The position numbers and the translations under genes are program-made. This document shows, one piece after another, positions 36,001 through 49,272 of a stretch of DNA of 64,000 bases; position 1 is the stretch's first letter, and the number at the start of each line of letters is the position of its first letter. Under the pieces are notes generated by a model. That model did no database searches and had not been told where the DNA came from. It saw only the letters and a program-made list of their open reading frames with translations. The DNA comes from Gordionus sp. m RMFG-2023 (lineage: Eukaryota > Nematomorpha > Gordioida > Chordodea > Parachordodidae), in the NCBI RefSeq assembly GCF_954871325.1, contig NC_088777.1:11757366-11821365 (forward strand), in the 5' to 3' direction.

Positions 36001-39000
36001 CTAGCTGCAACAATGGCGAGGAATGAGCAGTAATAGTGTCCGTTGTTTTTCACAAAAATCGTGAGGTTTTTATTGTCCTGGATTAAAAACGCCCAAAAAA
36101 ATTTAAAAATATTCTTTAATATGATCGACATGCATAAAAAGGGGAGATTTTTCATGCTCTATCTCCTGCGATCTTCAAATATAACAGCTAGGAAGGCTAA
36201 AAATTTTCTAAAAAGTCTCGGTTTGAATATTAAATTTAAAAAAATAAAAAAAGATCCTTCGAAAATCATGTTTTTTTTGATCGATTTGACATGGTATGAC
36301 AACTCTTTTTGACAAATTATTCAAAGAATCAGGTTTGCATTTAACATTCAGAGCCACAATTTATAATTAATAAATTAAATTATAAAATAATTTCACGCCC
36401 CATTTGCAATTTACTAACTAAATCATTTACATATTTGGTATTTTAGTTTTTAAACAATATTTATAATTATTTTCTCAAAATAATAACACACCCTCGAGAG
36501 TATGGTGAAGTACCGCTAGCTCCCAATTATAAAACTGTTATATCTCATTCAAATTTATATTATTTGTGATTTTAAATATCTATCGAAGTAACCTTTATAA
36601 TTGTAAAATTTAAATAATTTTTTGAAGTGTCAAAAAATACATCATAAAATTTTACATTTCATATTCAGCTAAATCTAAAAACAAAATCAATATTTAAATA
36701 TTAGTATAAATAATATCTTTATGTGCTAAAAATTTATAAGCTTAAAACGCGCGCTTTTATCTCTTAATAAAAAAAATTACATCTTAAAAATAATTCGATA
36801 TAAATGCATGATATAGAGAAGAGAATAAAATAAAAGAGACGAGTAGAGATGAGACAAGAAGTTAAATAGGCTCAAAAACAAATAGTTTTAAACAAATCGA
36901 ATAATTTAATATTCGTATTCATATAAATATAAGAATTTACAATTCCTATTTTAGCGGTATAATTACGAATAGCAAATTATTTGAATCGTTTAAAAGTATC
37001 GAATATGAATAATCCATTATACGTTTCGTATTTGAATAAGCCTACCCTGCAGAAATATAGTTATGCATAAAATAGGAAGCTATGAAAGAAAAAAAACTTA
37101 CATATTAAACTCAAAATATCTATAGGAAATTATTTTATTTTGTGATAACCATTTAAAAATACTCGAGATGCATAGATAAATTTTATAGAACCTTTCGGAG
37201 TTTACATCTAATAAAAAAAATCATTCGGTTGAGTATTATAGTTTTCCATATTCATTTTTTAAAAAATTGTTCAGAATAGCATTTTAAAAAATATATATTT
37301 CCGGAATTCTTAAACGGGATATCATAATGTAATAATTCAAATAAAGGATTATTCTCAATTATATTTTAACATTTTTATTGTGGATATATAAGAATAGTAC
37401 TAAAGAATTCATTTATCGAAGATAAAGAGGAATTCAAAAAAATAAGATGATTGGCATTTGCCTAGTTTAGGAGCCCAAAAAAATTTATTTTTGATGGACA
37501 CAAATAAGACTATTATTTTTAAGGTGCGGCCTAATAAGAAAATTTCATTTGCCCTAATAGATTTTTTCCCCACTTTTTTAATCATCGTCAAATTCACTAT
37601 AACAAAAAAAGATCATCATCTGCAAATTTTAATAAAAATGTTATACCTTTTTAAATTTTTCGGTTATCAAGTTACCTACCAATGAGAAAAAGTTGAAATT
37701 GAGGAAGGTGATAATGGCCTGAAAGTATTTATCTGAATTTCATTTTTATTTTTAAAAAATGTTTTTCCTTGCATAAATTAAAAATGATAAAAAAAATAAT
37801 AATCTCGTAATAATTAAAAAATATAAATCACATTATAGTATAGCAAAAATGTAATGTATCTTTCTCAAATAAAATAATCTGCATCAATTATTATTGTTTA
37901 AAATATTCATTCTTTATTTCAGATTGAAAGTTAGATAAGATAGACAGATAGGGATGATAATAATTTCATTAAATAAATATGGAAATATGAGGTTTAAAAA
38001 AAGAAATAAATTTAAAAACATTGGCCTTCACTAATTTATTATGATATTAAATATAATAAAATAAAATAAAATATAGCAGAGAGAAGAGTGGTACACAGCT
38101 AAATATTTATATATAATTATGCATTAATTCCGGTTTTTAGAAGAAAAAATCTTCAATATCATAGAACTTAATTAATAAGTTATTGAGCCAGTGAAAAAGG
38201 ATTGAGCAACATGATTCATCCACAAGAACGAATGTTTTTTTAAAATTTATTTATAAAATTTAATTTTCGAAATGTTTGTAAATGAAGCGGCAATCAATTT
38301 ATACACAAGAAGTATGTTAACAGGCCTATATTTTTTGAAATTTATAAGTTATTTCAATTCAAAAATTATCAAAACCAATAGGAAATTTTAATTTGAAAAA
38401 AACCTACTTTTTTAAAAAAGAAAAAGACTGGTGTGACTACACCATAAAATGAACAAATAATAGAGCATGCCATTATTTTCAAAATTTTTATAAATATGCA
38501 ATTGATTCATAAAAAGTTATTAAATACAAAGAAGAACTAATAACATTATTAGTTTTTTTATAAAAATAAAAAGAACGCGCTCCGCCAAAAATAATAATTC
38601 GCAGAATTTGACAGGTGGCCATTTTATAATAATTAAGATAAGAAAAAAAACTTGATAAACCTGATATGAAAAAATTTGGGTCCCTTTTTTCAATCTTGAC
38701 TAGAATGGCAGGGAATATGGTTAAGGTGACAAAGAAGCTAAAAAATACTCCAAAACATTGCACCCATATCTGTTTAATTTTTAGGGAAATATTTTCCATG
38801 AGGATAAATAATTAGCTTTTAAAATAGATGTATCGTCAACCTAACATTACCTTCCAGCTCACCGGTTGAAATATTGTTTTAGCGAATTAGAAAAATGTGT
38901 TTACGGATAAATGGGGAATGGCTTAGTGATAAAAAAAACTCGAGAATTTTATTATTAAAAAGCTAACAATATTATTTTATAATCATTTAATTATAAACTC

Positions 39001-42000
39001 ATCATAAAATAATTCCCTTATGAACCTTTATTCTCAAAAAAGTGTTATAAAGAGCAATATTCAAAAATGATTTATGTCCTACAGCTGATATCATTATAAA
39101 AGGGTTTACTACTGTAACATTTATAGTTCTCTTCGCCGTCGTCACTAGTCTAAGACGGGTGACCGCTTCACAATCCTAAAAAGGGGGCAGGCCCGATTTG
39201 ACTGACAAAAGAATTAGACACGGTGGTTTTTAAGCTCAATCTAAGTGCAGACGACAACTTTTTATAAAAATATTTTTGAATATCAGGTCCGTTTGACCCT
39301 TACTATTTGTCGCCCTCTGTAATAACGTTCCTTTCAGGAAAATATTTTAAAAAATTATTATAAATTGTTGCTCGAAAAAAATTTCTTAAAATAAAAGTTA
39401 AAACGAAAAAAAAATTAATAATTATCCTATTATAATAATATATAAATCTAACCTTTGTGAATACAGAATAATAATCGTTCAATTTGTATTTTCTGCCGCT
39501 ATCCTGTGTAACTACATCAGTTTGCTGTGACTTTATCGGAGTACGTAGATGGTACCTATAAAATCTCTTATATTAACGATAAGATTTTTTTGTAAAATTA
39601 AATAAAAAATGAGAGTGTAAGATTATCAAACGAAAAAATATTATGGCTAGTGATAAAAGAAATTTCATTCAAGTGGACACCTGAATAGCATAATACTAAA
39701 AGGTGGCGAAACCCGATTAGGCTAGTGGAAACTTTTGGGAAAAAGTTTTGGCTCCGACTCGTTATAATTTTTTTATGAAGGAAAGGCTTAAATTATTAAT
39801 ATTAGGGGGAGGTTTGGGGGGGGGGGGGGGTGGCTTCTGAGAATCGGCTGAGGCGAGCTCCAGTATAAACCCTAATAATATTAAACTATCCCAGCCATGA
39901 ATAAGGGCGATAGGGTTCAATAAATCCAACACTATTATAAATGAGTTCTTATTGACAATCAAAAGGATCGGGTTAATATTTACCTCAAATTTTTATAGCA
40001 TATATTTTTGACGATGGTTATCATGGGCGAGAGCTGGCAAGCATTTATAGCTTACTTTAAATGAAAAACTGAATTGAATAAATAATTAAAAAGAGACATA
40101 AATAAAATTGAAATTATTCTAATCTGAAAACCTCTTTAAAATATTAGAAGCCTATTTAGATATGCATAATAATTTTTACGAAATTAAGCATCAGGGATCC
40201 CCATTAATCTTCTTTTTTGAGATTGAGATATCAGAGATATTATCAGATTACTTTATTTGACTTTGGAAGCACCCCATAAATTAATAATAAAAAAAAAATA
40301 TTAGATTATAGTTAGTATCTAAATGACATTTTTGTTTCTTTGGAACAACATCTTATGAAAATAATATTAACATCAAAAAAAGAAGACTCGGGCTGTGCCC
40401 TGGTTAGTTTATTTTTAAACTCGTTTGTTTAGCCAGGTAAGATAGCATCCTCAAACAGTCTAAAAAGAATAAGTCATTTTAAATTTATTCAAAAGTTCAT
40501 AGAAAAATTGTGTAATTCATAGGTTTGGTCGATGGAATACCCAGCCAAGGCTAAACAGAAATAAAGAGGAGCCAGGACATGGGCGCAGCTATTAAAAATG
40601 ATTTTGTTAAATTCTAACTATATATTTTTTTAAAATGTTTAAAGAAAGAATTGATTATTCAAAATTAAGTTAAAGCTTTTCGACAAAATTCTGACATATC
40701 GATGATAATTCAGTTTTTGAGAATTTTGATAAAATAGGCACATTTATTTTGTTGTTGTTAAAAGCCCTGGGTCGATTTTTAAAAAAAGCCCAATTATAGT
40801 CAAATAATATTTTGTGAGCCTAGAGATTTTGATCATAGATGACAGAAAGGTTTAGACCTCTATTTACCAAATCTAGAGGCCTACATAATTTTTATTCTAG
40901 CCAAAATCTTAATCGGGCCATTTTTAAAAATCGACCTAAATCGGACTTTTTAACAACGCTACGCGCGCTTATATAATACTCGTGATTCGAAATAATGAAG
41001 ATTGATTACAACCTAAAATATGATAACAATTATGTTTAAAATAACAAATATACCTTTCAATTATAATAAAGTTACTAATTAACGGAAGTCGATAAATGAG
41101 TTAAAAATTGATGAGCAAAGGTATAAAAAATATATAATATATTTTTCATAACGTTCATATAATAAAATAAAGAGAATTGTGGACTAATTGAGTCGGTTTG
41201 ATTGTGTTTTTTTTGTCGATCAAATATTTTTAATGGAAATAGGGATTAGCGTAAAGGTGTCAATGATCCTTTTTTATCGATCAAGGCATAAATCAATGAA
41301 AAAAATTAGGTTATGGGATATGTATTAATAAAACATTCGTTTAAATGTCGGGAATCCTTCACAATAAAACACCGGAAAGTGATGAACGATGTTTTTAAGG
41401 CTAATGTACCTAAGTCTTCTAGTGCATAATGTTAAAAGATAACAGCTAAAAAAATCGAATTTTAATTTTACAATTGAAATCCGTGAAAATAATTATCATT
41501 GTATTGTAGTGTTGTGAACGCGTTCGTGAATGAAGTTCGTTTTTTTGAAAAAAATGATGAATGGCGTTCCTATTTTTGACCAACTTTGAACGTGAACGCG
41601 TTCCTTTTTTATGATGAACGCGTTCGAATTTAACGTTCGTTTAATTTTAAAAATATTTTTATTTTTATTTATTTGAAAAATTTAATATTTCCGAATTTTT
41701 TTAAAAAAGTGCTTTTATAAATTGTCAAAAGGACAGGAAACAGTATAAATTATATTATAAATGCTTCAAATCATATAGTAGATCTTGTAACCACTATCTT
41801 TTTAAGAAAACCCCCATTATTTATATTTTTTAATCGGCTGTGTATTTCCTTCATTTCAACTTTTTTAACACATAGTTTATTAATTTGAATATTATTGTTT
41901 ATATTTTAATTTAATAGATTAGCATACGCATGGATATTATTATTTAATCCTCATCATCTGATTCTGAAAATCCAATATCAGAAGAATTATCATTACTATG

Positions 42001-45000
42001 GCCAAATATGATAAATGTTTTACATTAACATCCTATATTGAAGGAACTAATCCAATGCTTACCAAGTGTAAAATGCGGCCAAAAAGTATTATATTGTCAA
42101 AATCTTCAAGAATTTAAAACGACATTTGATTTTAATATTAATTATTTGATTTTATATGATATAACTAAGTTAAATCATTAAATTTGAAGAAATAATGCAT
42201 TTGGGATATTTGACCCCAACAATAACGATAGTTATTTTAAAATTAAAAAAATTAGTGGCCTATCACTCTCAATTAATTATATATTTTATTTTTTTAAAGA
42301 TTTGAACATATATATAAGGATCAATATGTTATTTCTGCAATTATACATCCAGCATTCAGACTTCAATGGCCATGGATAAAACTTCCACAGAAAGAACCTA
42401 TTAAAAATAAACTTATAACGTTATTGAAAAAAATGCTTTGAAAACCCTAGAGAACTGTTAATTTGGAGATATCCTTTTTTTGTCGAGAATACAAAATGGA
42501 TTGGAGGAGGATAACTTATCTCAATTTTTTGCAAATAACAAAACAATATGTTTTTAATTAATTCTCCACGTTAAAAGAGCTGTTTATTAAGTATAATACC
42601 GCAATCCCCTCATCTGCCCCTGTTGAGCGCGTTTTTAGTATAGCTAATGCCGTATTAACTGCCAAGTGTTCCTGTCTATCAGATAAATATTTTGAAAACA
42701 ATTGTTATTAAAATTTAATAAGAAAAATTTTTTATAAATAAAAATATCTTTTTATTTTCTATATTTTATTTATAATTATATTATCAAAATAAAACTATAT
42801 TATTTTTTAACATGGCTAAAATATATTATATTAAAGAATATAAGTTTTATTAAATTAAATTTAAAAAAAATTTATCATAAAATTTTGAACGGGTTTATGC
42901 GTTCCTTTTTTTGAACATGAACTTGAACGCGTTAGATTTTTGTCAATGAACGTTGAACGCGTTCGATTTTTTTAGAAATGTTTACAGCAATGTTGTATTG
43001 TAATATCTTTTTAATCATATTAAATTATTTTTAATTTCTACAGTGACAATCAAACAATAAATTTCTCAAATGATAGAACCTCATAAAACCCTTTTTTAAA
43101 TAAATATTAAAATAATGATTATTTACATTTTTTACAGGAATTTTTTATATAAATTGTAAAATTAAAATGCCAAGGCATATATTCAAAAAAGATATGAATA
43201 TTCGATTTGAATACGAATATAAATTTTTTTATCCGAACATGAATCATTTATTTGATTCGAATCGAATAAAAGGAATAATTCGGATTATTTAATAAATTGT
43301 TTTTAATAAAATCTAAAATTTGTCATATATTCATTTTCTGAAGGCCTATCCTTAAACCTTATCCACCTTCCCAATACTTATGGTTATTAATTTTTGCCTT
43401 ATAAAAATAATGTTTTCTTTTCTCTTCCAGTAGGCCAAAATTTAATTTAATTTTCCTCTAATTTTTTCAATTGTCACGATTGCAAAGAAATTAGAAGAAA
43501 CAAAAAAAAATACGACTAGACCACTAAAACTTGTTCCTTAATATTGTCACGCGCTATATTTTAAAAAATAATAATAGCTGGAAAATTAAAAATATTTTAG
43601 TTTGTTCCTGCTTTCCGGCAATGAGGATCTTTGTTAAGTTTTTTTTTTAAATATTTTGATTTTTTTTTAAAATAAACCTAAATAACACATATGTTATTTT
43701 AAAAATCTAGATCCAATTTAAGATATTAATGGGAAATTGACATTATTAATTTCCTCATAAAAGATCGATAATTTTAATTTTAAATGAGTTATTTATAAAT
43801 TTGTACAAATGTAATGTCGCTCTTATTATTTAAAAGTTAGTAGAGTTCTAAGTATATAAAATATTTTTAGGATGTGCTTAGAAATTTACTCTTCCCGACT
43901 TCTAGGCTAGCTTTTGCCATAACATGATTCAATTTCAGGTTCAACTTTCAAAAAAAAATAATTGTTTTGGGTCAGAAGTTTTTCTCTATGAAAAGGACTC
44001 GTTGATTATAAAAAATTCATTTAAAACAAGTATGATTACTTTTAAAAGTAAATTTTACAAAGCTGATAACAAATCAATGACAAGCGATGTCAATTAAATA
44101 TTTTTATTAACTATAATTAGGTTAGATACATTTTTAAAAGTTAAATCAAGATTTTAGCCAAAAAAATAAGTCTCGAGGTTTCGAGTTTAGGTGACAAAAA
44201 GGGTTAGCCCTCTCTGGGCCATATTTCGAGGTTTAGGTAATATTTTGATTTAATAGTTTTTTAAAAGCGCCTAAATCGAAGTTTTCGACAATGCTTAATT
44301 CGGCATATCGTCAAATTATTTGTTAACAAATGAAAATTTAATCATTTTCTGAAGGCCTATCCTTAAACCTTATCCACCATCCCAATACTTATGGTATGAA
44401 TTTCTTATTTCTTCACTTATTTTAAATAAAGTTTCCTTTTGCTAATTTTAGATATTTATTAAAGAAGTCCCCCCCCCTCAAGTTTAAAATAAGTGACGCC
44501 ATTAATCATGTGATTGGATATATGAAGGCCGATATCAAGATAATCGGTATCAGATATGTGCCGATATTGACATTTTGAAGAAGGTAACGGATCAACTAAA
44601 ATTTTCATAAATATGATTCGATTTTTAACTATACATTAAAATTGCTAGTTTTAGTTGACATTTTCAATATTTTGTATATAAAAGAAAATGATATCTATGT
44701 TATCTAAATTTAAAGTGTACTTAATATACATAAAATAGAGGTCTAGCAAATTGAGTTTTATGCTTTTTTTTACTCCGGATTATAGAATACCTAAAAAGAA
44801 TTATTCGATATTCGACTAGAATTTTACGAATACGAAAAATATAATATCTGCGATTGAATTATTCGTTTTATAAAATTATTAGGTATTATTTGAAATAATT
44901 TGTAGATATTCGTAAACAGTCAAAATTCGTAAATATTGGAAATTATTCATAAATATTCGAAATTATTCTCGAATATTTGGAATTCTCGAATATTTGAAAT

Positions 45001-48000
45001 CATTCTTAATTATTAAAAATGTTCCTTGTGTACCTTTTTATTTTTTTACTACATAATCGAATAATGTTTTAATTATTTAAAATAAATGTAAACAATAATA
45101 TACCCATTTACATAATAATATCTCAACATATATGTCCAGTGGCGTAAAGGGGGTGAGGGTTTGGGGTTGAACCTCCTCCTTCCATTAACCTCGAAATAAT
45201 TTATTTTTAGATATTTATTGTAAGTGAATGTTATTTATCTCATTTTTAAAATAGAGTTTTTGTTGAATTATGATTTGCATACTTTATATTATGATACTAA
45301 AATAAAATATGTAAATTTTATTTCTTTAAATTTAATATAAATAGAAAGATCAAGAATGATAAATTTGATGAATTTTTTTACATTTTTGAGATATCATATT
45401 ATATTTTTATGTATTGTATTTTTTAATTTTTTATAATTTTTATAATTTTTAATTTTATATGTTTACCTTTTATTTAAATTTATAGTTTACATGATGAAAT
45501 TGAAAAGAAGGTTTATTATTAAAAGGTATTTAATTTTACATGTAATTATTTTTATTATAGGTTATTAATAAATTAGATATTTTTTATACTTTTTATTTTA
45601 TAATTTTAAATCCATTTTTAAATAAAATGGCTTTATTTGGTGATATCAACTATGATAATCTTGTCATTTTTTATTTATTTTGTCAATAATGTTTTTTTTT
45701 TATTTTGTCAATAATGTTTTTCTTTAAATTATCTACCAAAAGCATTGAAGCATTAAAAAATTATGAAATAAGCACATGGACATACATATATAATGCTTCC
45801 AGATCTTTGGCTGACTATTCTTAAGGTTTGATATCATAGTTTGTATTTGGTACATAATTTGATTACTCTTTTGTGGCTGACGAAATCAATCAAAGGATTA
45901 TAAGTAAGGCACAAAATATTAATGTAAGCCAGTTATAGCTCCGTTCTGGCATGATGCTAATTTTGAAAATTTTTTTACCAAAAATTCCTTTCTCCTTTAA
46001 ACCTCTAACAAGCAGAGTAAAACAATAAAATGTACTAATAAAGTCCTACTTAATGGTTTGTGGTATAAGTTTTAGAATTATTGTTTTTAAAAGCTCGCTC
46101 AATTCATATATAAAGCATGATGTCATAGTCTTTATTTTGCTTATAACTCAGCTTCTTTTTGTGGTTCTCATATTTGATTGAGAAATATAAGTAGTCATGA
46201 ATTACATATTAGCTCATGTTAGATAGATATATATACTTATTTTTTATATTTTCCATTCTAGCAGGATGCAAATTTTTCTTTCTTTCAACTGACCAAACGG
46301 ATTAAATTAATTTACAAATAATCACTAATCGTTATAGTTAGGTAATGACTGAATGTTGGCTAATTTAACTTTTTCTACAGGCATGGGTCGAATTTATATT
46401 AGTTTCTTTAAAATTTGAGCTGCTATATTTTTTAAAAACCAAAGGTAAAAATATTAGTTTCGGCTAAATACTATGTTTAGCCTATTTTTTAGCTGTCTAA
46501 TAGTTAGCTTAAACGGCTCGTTGAGCCGATCTTTAAAAACGGCTAACTCAATATTTCATCCAGAATACGCAAGCCTGAAGATTTTGCTCATAGAAGGAAC
46601 ATAGGTCTAGGCATATATAATCGAAATCTCGAGGCTTAGGCAATATTTTACTGGTTAAAATATTGTTAGCCTTTTTAAAAAACCGGCTCAAGCCGTTTAA
46701 CAACACTAGTAAATACCCAACTGTGTGTTAAAATTTTCAGTATAAATGCTTTCAATAAGTAGGGTTGGCCAAAATTTCGTTACTAATAATTTATTTTTCC
46801 TTTATTGGCCACTATACTGGTTAAAGTCAGACACTAATAATGGACAAAACATTGACATTAAAATTAGTGTTTTTAATTGTTCAGCTAATTTCAATGGAGA
46901 TGATGTAAGGGTCATGGAAAAATAAATATATAATTTTCTATAGGGGGCCTGACAACCAAACGCCCCCCATGGAGAAATTTTGGCTACAGCACTGTATATG
47001 AGAAATAGTAAAATTTAATAGAGTCATCATTATTCCACTTTAATCAGATACTTAAGTTTCATGCCATATTATATGAACAAATAGGTAAACTAAATACTGA
47101 GCCAAATTTCAATAAACAAAATTGCTAAATTTCATTTTTTAAATAATTTATAATATATATTTATACTTAAATTTTTATTGAATAATTTCAACTGAAATTG
47201 TTTTTACAAGCTTTAGATATTATAATTTCTTGATCTTAAGAGGCAACCTTAGTAATTTTTCCCACAACTTTTTAATCCTTTAGATATAAGAGGAGTTTTA
47301 ATCCCATTTTTTTTAAATCTACTTATATTAAAATAATATAGCTTTTCCAGCAGCATCATAAAAACAGAAATTTACATTAAATTGAAAAAATGAAGTGAGC
47401 TAGGGTGGGCATTGCTAAGTTCAGAATGATTTTTAATATTTATTTAAAAACAATAAAATAAATATACTAAATAAACAAAATATAATTTTCATGTAAAAAA
47501 AGTTTATTTTAAAAATTGTAATAAACATGTAACTTAAATGAAATCTATATAAAGTTGATAAAATGTATGGTAGAGTCAGGACTGTAATCCTGTTGAGGTT
47601 AGATGATGCAAAATTGTCTTTGAAATCAGAAGGGATGGGGGGGGGGGGTAGTAGTTGTGAAGAGATATTAGGGGTAGGAAATAATTTTGATTTGAATTTT
47701 CTTTTTCATTTCTGGGTTTTAAGTCCACTTATTGCAGGCCTTTGGCCAGGTTACATTCTTTAAGAATAATTTTGGCTTTTTTCCATTTTTAAAGATAAAG
47801 ATTTTTTAATTTTAGAAACTATTTAATTTATTATATTATAAAATTATTAACATTTACCTGTTTTAAATTTTTGTAATAACATATGGGAAGAGGGGGTGTG
47901 ATAAGTGTAGGAGAAATTGTTTTATCAAGGAAGAAAATTTCCAAAAAAAAGAGAAGAGGTGCCACTAAATTTATACTGAATTGAAATATCATTTTGTAAA

Positions 48001-48897
48001 AAACGAAATTATACTACCTATTAAAGTCATAAAATATGTTAAATTAAATAAGATATATATATATCTATACGTAATTTACCAAAAGAGGTAGAGCAAAATA
48101 AGAATCAAAACACACCAGAAGTATCAATTGAGCTGATATAAAGTACCATATGGCTGATAATCTTGGACTGGGAGATGCATATATCACTAGAATATATACT
48201 AAAGCAACCAGAGTTCCACATACATTATTTCCTATAATTACACCATTTGTGTATTTCATTGGAAGACTCCCTGCTAAACCAAAAATTGAACTTTGATATA
48301 TGCCTGTAGCACTATTCATAATAACAACAGTTATCATTGTTAATATGAAAAAAACTTTTGGCCAAGTTGATGTGTCCAAAATGGCTAATATAACTGTGAA
48401 TATACACATAATTACATTAATAATGATTGCAATAGGTATTCTTGGTTGAGTTTGGTAAGCTTTAGGGTTTTTATCCTTTGTAGAGGATCCAAATTGAACG
48501 AATAAATTCAATGCCATTAAGATAACATTTGGCAATTGTGATATTATTCCTAGATAACTAATAAAATTTTCCTTGTATTCATGGGTGCCAGTTACATTTG
48601 GGTTTAATTTGTAATCTACAAAATACTAAAAAAAATGATATTTTCCAAATATTTATTTACCGAATTTGCATTGATGAACACATTCCAAGGGATAAGTATT
48701 CCGATACCATGTATCATCATAATAATGTAATTTAAATTCATCCTATCATAAAGTTTAGGCTAATGTTAAATATTTTAACTAAACCTGTCTTTAGGTTCCT
48801 CCGATAGGGGATGATCAAACTGATACTTAGTTTCTTCGTTTGAGTGTCCATTGCCGAATTGTGAATTTTCAATCAGAGTTTCATTATTTTTTTCCAT
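33030..48897 (-). CDS. Equilibrative nucleoside transporter (SLC29/ENT), complete, eight exons (ENT-A)
   Basis: Exons: 48785-48897, 48661-48742, 48080-48625, 39453-39566, 38661-38769, 37647-37732, 34716-34912 and 33030-33141; 452 residues, as in the family (about 450). All junctions are GT..AG with matching phase. ENTs carry nucleosides across membranes by facilitated diffusion and usually have 11 helices. Landmarks: hydrophilic N-terminus 1-38, GIGILIPWNVF (PWN 56-58), SYFVDYKL, NSATGIYQSSIFGLAG (169-184), GNNVCG (197-202), LRFYRYHL, the hydrophilic loop in exon 4, YYSVFTKIWVQCF, TLTIFP, FLNFNFFSLVGN, the conserved Arg363 in LLRVFFIPLFLFCNY, TNGYFSSLTMMYAP and LAGMMAALFLILGIFCGLNF. Introns are 42, 35, 8513, 683, 928, 2734 and 1574 bp. 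Intron 3 holds much mobile debris. No inactivating change is seen. Confidence 0.93.
35557..35800. mobile_element. hAT-type MITE in ENT-A intron 6
   Basis: A perfect 8-bp duplication ATTCACGA (35549-35556 and 35801-35808) flanks ends TAGAAATCTACA and GCGGATCCTTA. GC-rich blocks GGTCCGGGCC and AGGCCCGATG lie just inside both ends. The ENT-B intron at about 59895 has no such insertion, so it arrived after the gene duplication. Confidence 0.85.
40753..40960. mobile_element. MITE with TTGTTAAAAG inverted ends (ENT-A intron 3)
   Basis: The left end TGTTGTTAAAAGCCCTGGGT and the reversed right end GCGTTGTTAAAAAGTCCGAT are inverted repeats, both followed inward by GGTCGATTTTTAAAAA. It is related in layout to the TTGTTAAACGGCTCG family but has diverged termini. 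Confidence 0.65.
41507..42992 (+). mobile_element. Broken hAT transposon with perfect 8-bp target duplication
   Basis: The duplication TTGTATTG lies at 41499-41506 and 42993-43000. Ends TAGTGTTGTGAAC and (reversed) CATTGCTGTAAAC are inverted repeats, followed by repeated GAACGCGTTCG words at both ends. The interior keeps pieces of a plus-strand hAT transposase: EHIYKDQYVISAIIHPAFRL near 42307 and the C-terminal dimerisation motif APVERVFSIANAVLTAK near 42620. BED and catalytic N-terminal parts are gone, and several stops and shifts are present. It lies antisense to ENT-A inside intron 3 and cannot encode its own enzyme. Confidence 0.88.
43331..44395 (+). repeat. 54-bp direct repeat separated by about 960 bp
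   Basis: 43331-43384 and 44342-44395 differ at one base and contain TCATTTTCTGAAGGCCTATC and CTTAAACCTTATCCACC. The word is less A+T-rich than its surroundings. The intervening 957 bp show no inverted ends or open frame. It may mark two tips of an unknown element. Confidence 0.7.
46500..46708. mobile_element. MITE, TTGTTAAACGGCTCG family (ENT-A intron 3)
   Basis: Left CTTAAACGGCTCGTTGAGCC and reversed right GTGTTGTTAAACGGCTTGAG are inverted repeats. The body matches 5748-5960 closely, for example GCTCATAGAAGGA..A.AGGTCTAGGCATAT. No open frame. Confidence 0.75.
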
Positions 48898-49272
48898 TTT
48901 CGTATAGAAAAAGGAGACTAAATATTTTGAAAAAAACTGTGCAAAATAAAAAATATTTATCGTTCCTCTAAAAGTATAATTTTTGAAGTGTGAAAATAAT
49001 ACTAATTAAAATATTATATAATTAGTCTATAGCAATTAAATTATTTTCAAGATAATCTTTTTTAAATATAAAATTATCTTCCTAAAAACCAACAGAGATA
49101 AGCGTTCGATTTAATTGAATATTTACTTGAATTTTGCACTTTAATTTTCATATTTACTAAACCTTTACCATTTATTTAATTTGTACATATTAAAGCAATC
49201 ACGTGGTCGAGTCTGATCTACTAAATATTATCTCCCGTGATATTTTCTAAACATACTAGGCCACTGAAGCTA
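48898..49272. promoter_or_regulatory. Upstream flank of ENT-A
   Basis: The 375 bp between the ENT-A start codon and a MITE are A+T-rich and hold no other frame. Any promoter must lie here or in or beyond the MITE. No TATA box can be singled out in such composition. Confidence 0.35.

Larger units (their letters stand above)
31250..38060. repeat. Segmental duplication, copy A (partner about 51640-52107 plus 54480-63335)
   Basis: Exons, introns and flank align collinearly between the two ENT loci. Examples are 33983-34140 with 57430-57570, 34240-34600 with 58560-58900, 36360-36410 with 60490-60550, and 37900-38060 with 63190-63335. Non-coding identity looks moderate, with many small indels. Copy-specific insertions account for most of the length difference. 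Confidence 0.85.
39567..48079. other. Intron 3 of ENT-A (8.5 kb)
   Basis: The intron contains a broken hAT element (41507-42992), MITEs at 40753-40960, about 44105-44290 (decayed) and 46500-46708, a spaced 54-bp direct repeat (43331 and 44342), and G-runs at 39820 and 47637. Isolated hAT-like end words (CAGTGGCGTAAAGGGGG at 45135 and, reversed, GGCGTCACTTATTTTAAACT at 44511) have no partner. The rest is unique A+T-rich sequence with no gene that I can support. Confidence 0.75.

Noticed and set aside
35904-36155. Minus-strand frame with AARTARGREMNIIVILF followed by a GTAAGA donor-like site
   Set aside because: It lies inside ENT-A intron 6, is not conserved at the matching place in ENT-B, and is not needed to complete the transporter.
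39762-39962. Minus-strand frame ending in a run of prolines
   Set aside because: The proline run is a G-homopolymer (39820-39832); it lies in intron 3 and does not join the ENT exons in phase.
45135-45160. CAGTGGCGTAAAGGGGG resembling a hAT left end
   Set aside because: No matching inverted end or 8-bp duplication was found within several kilobases.
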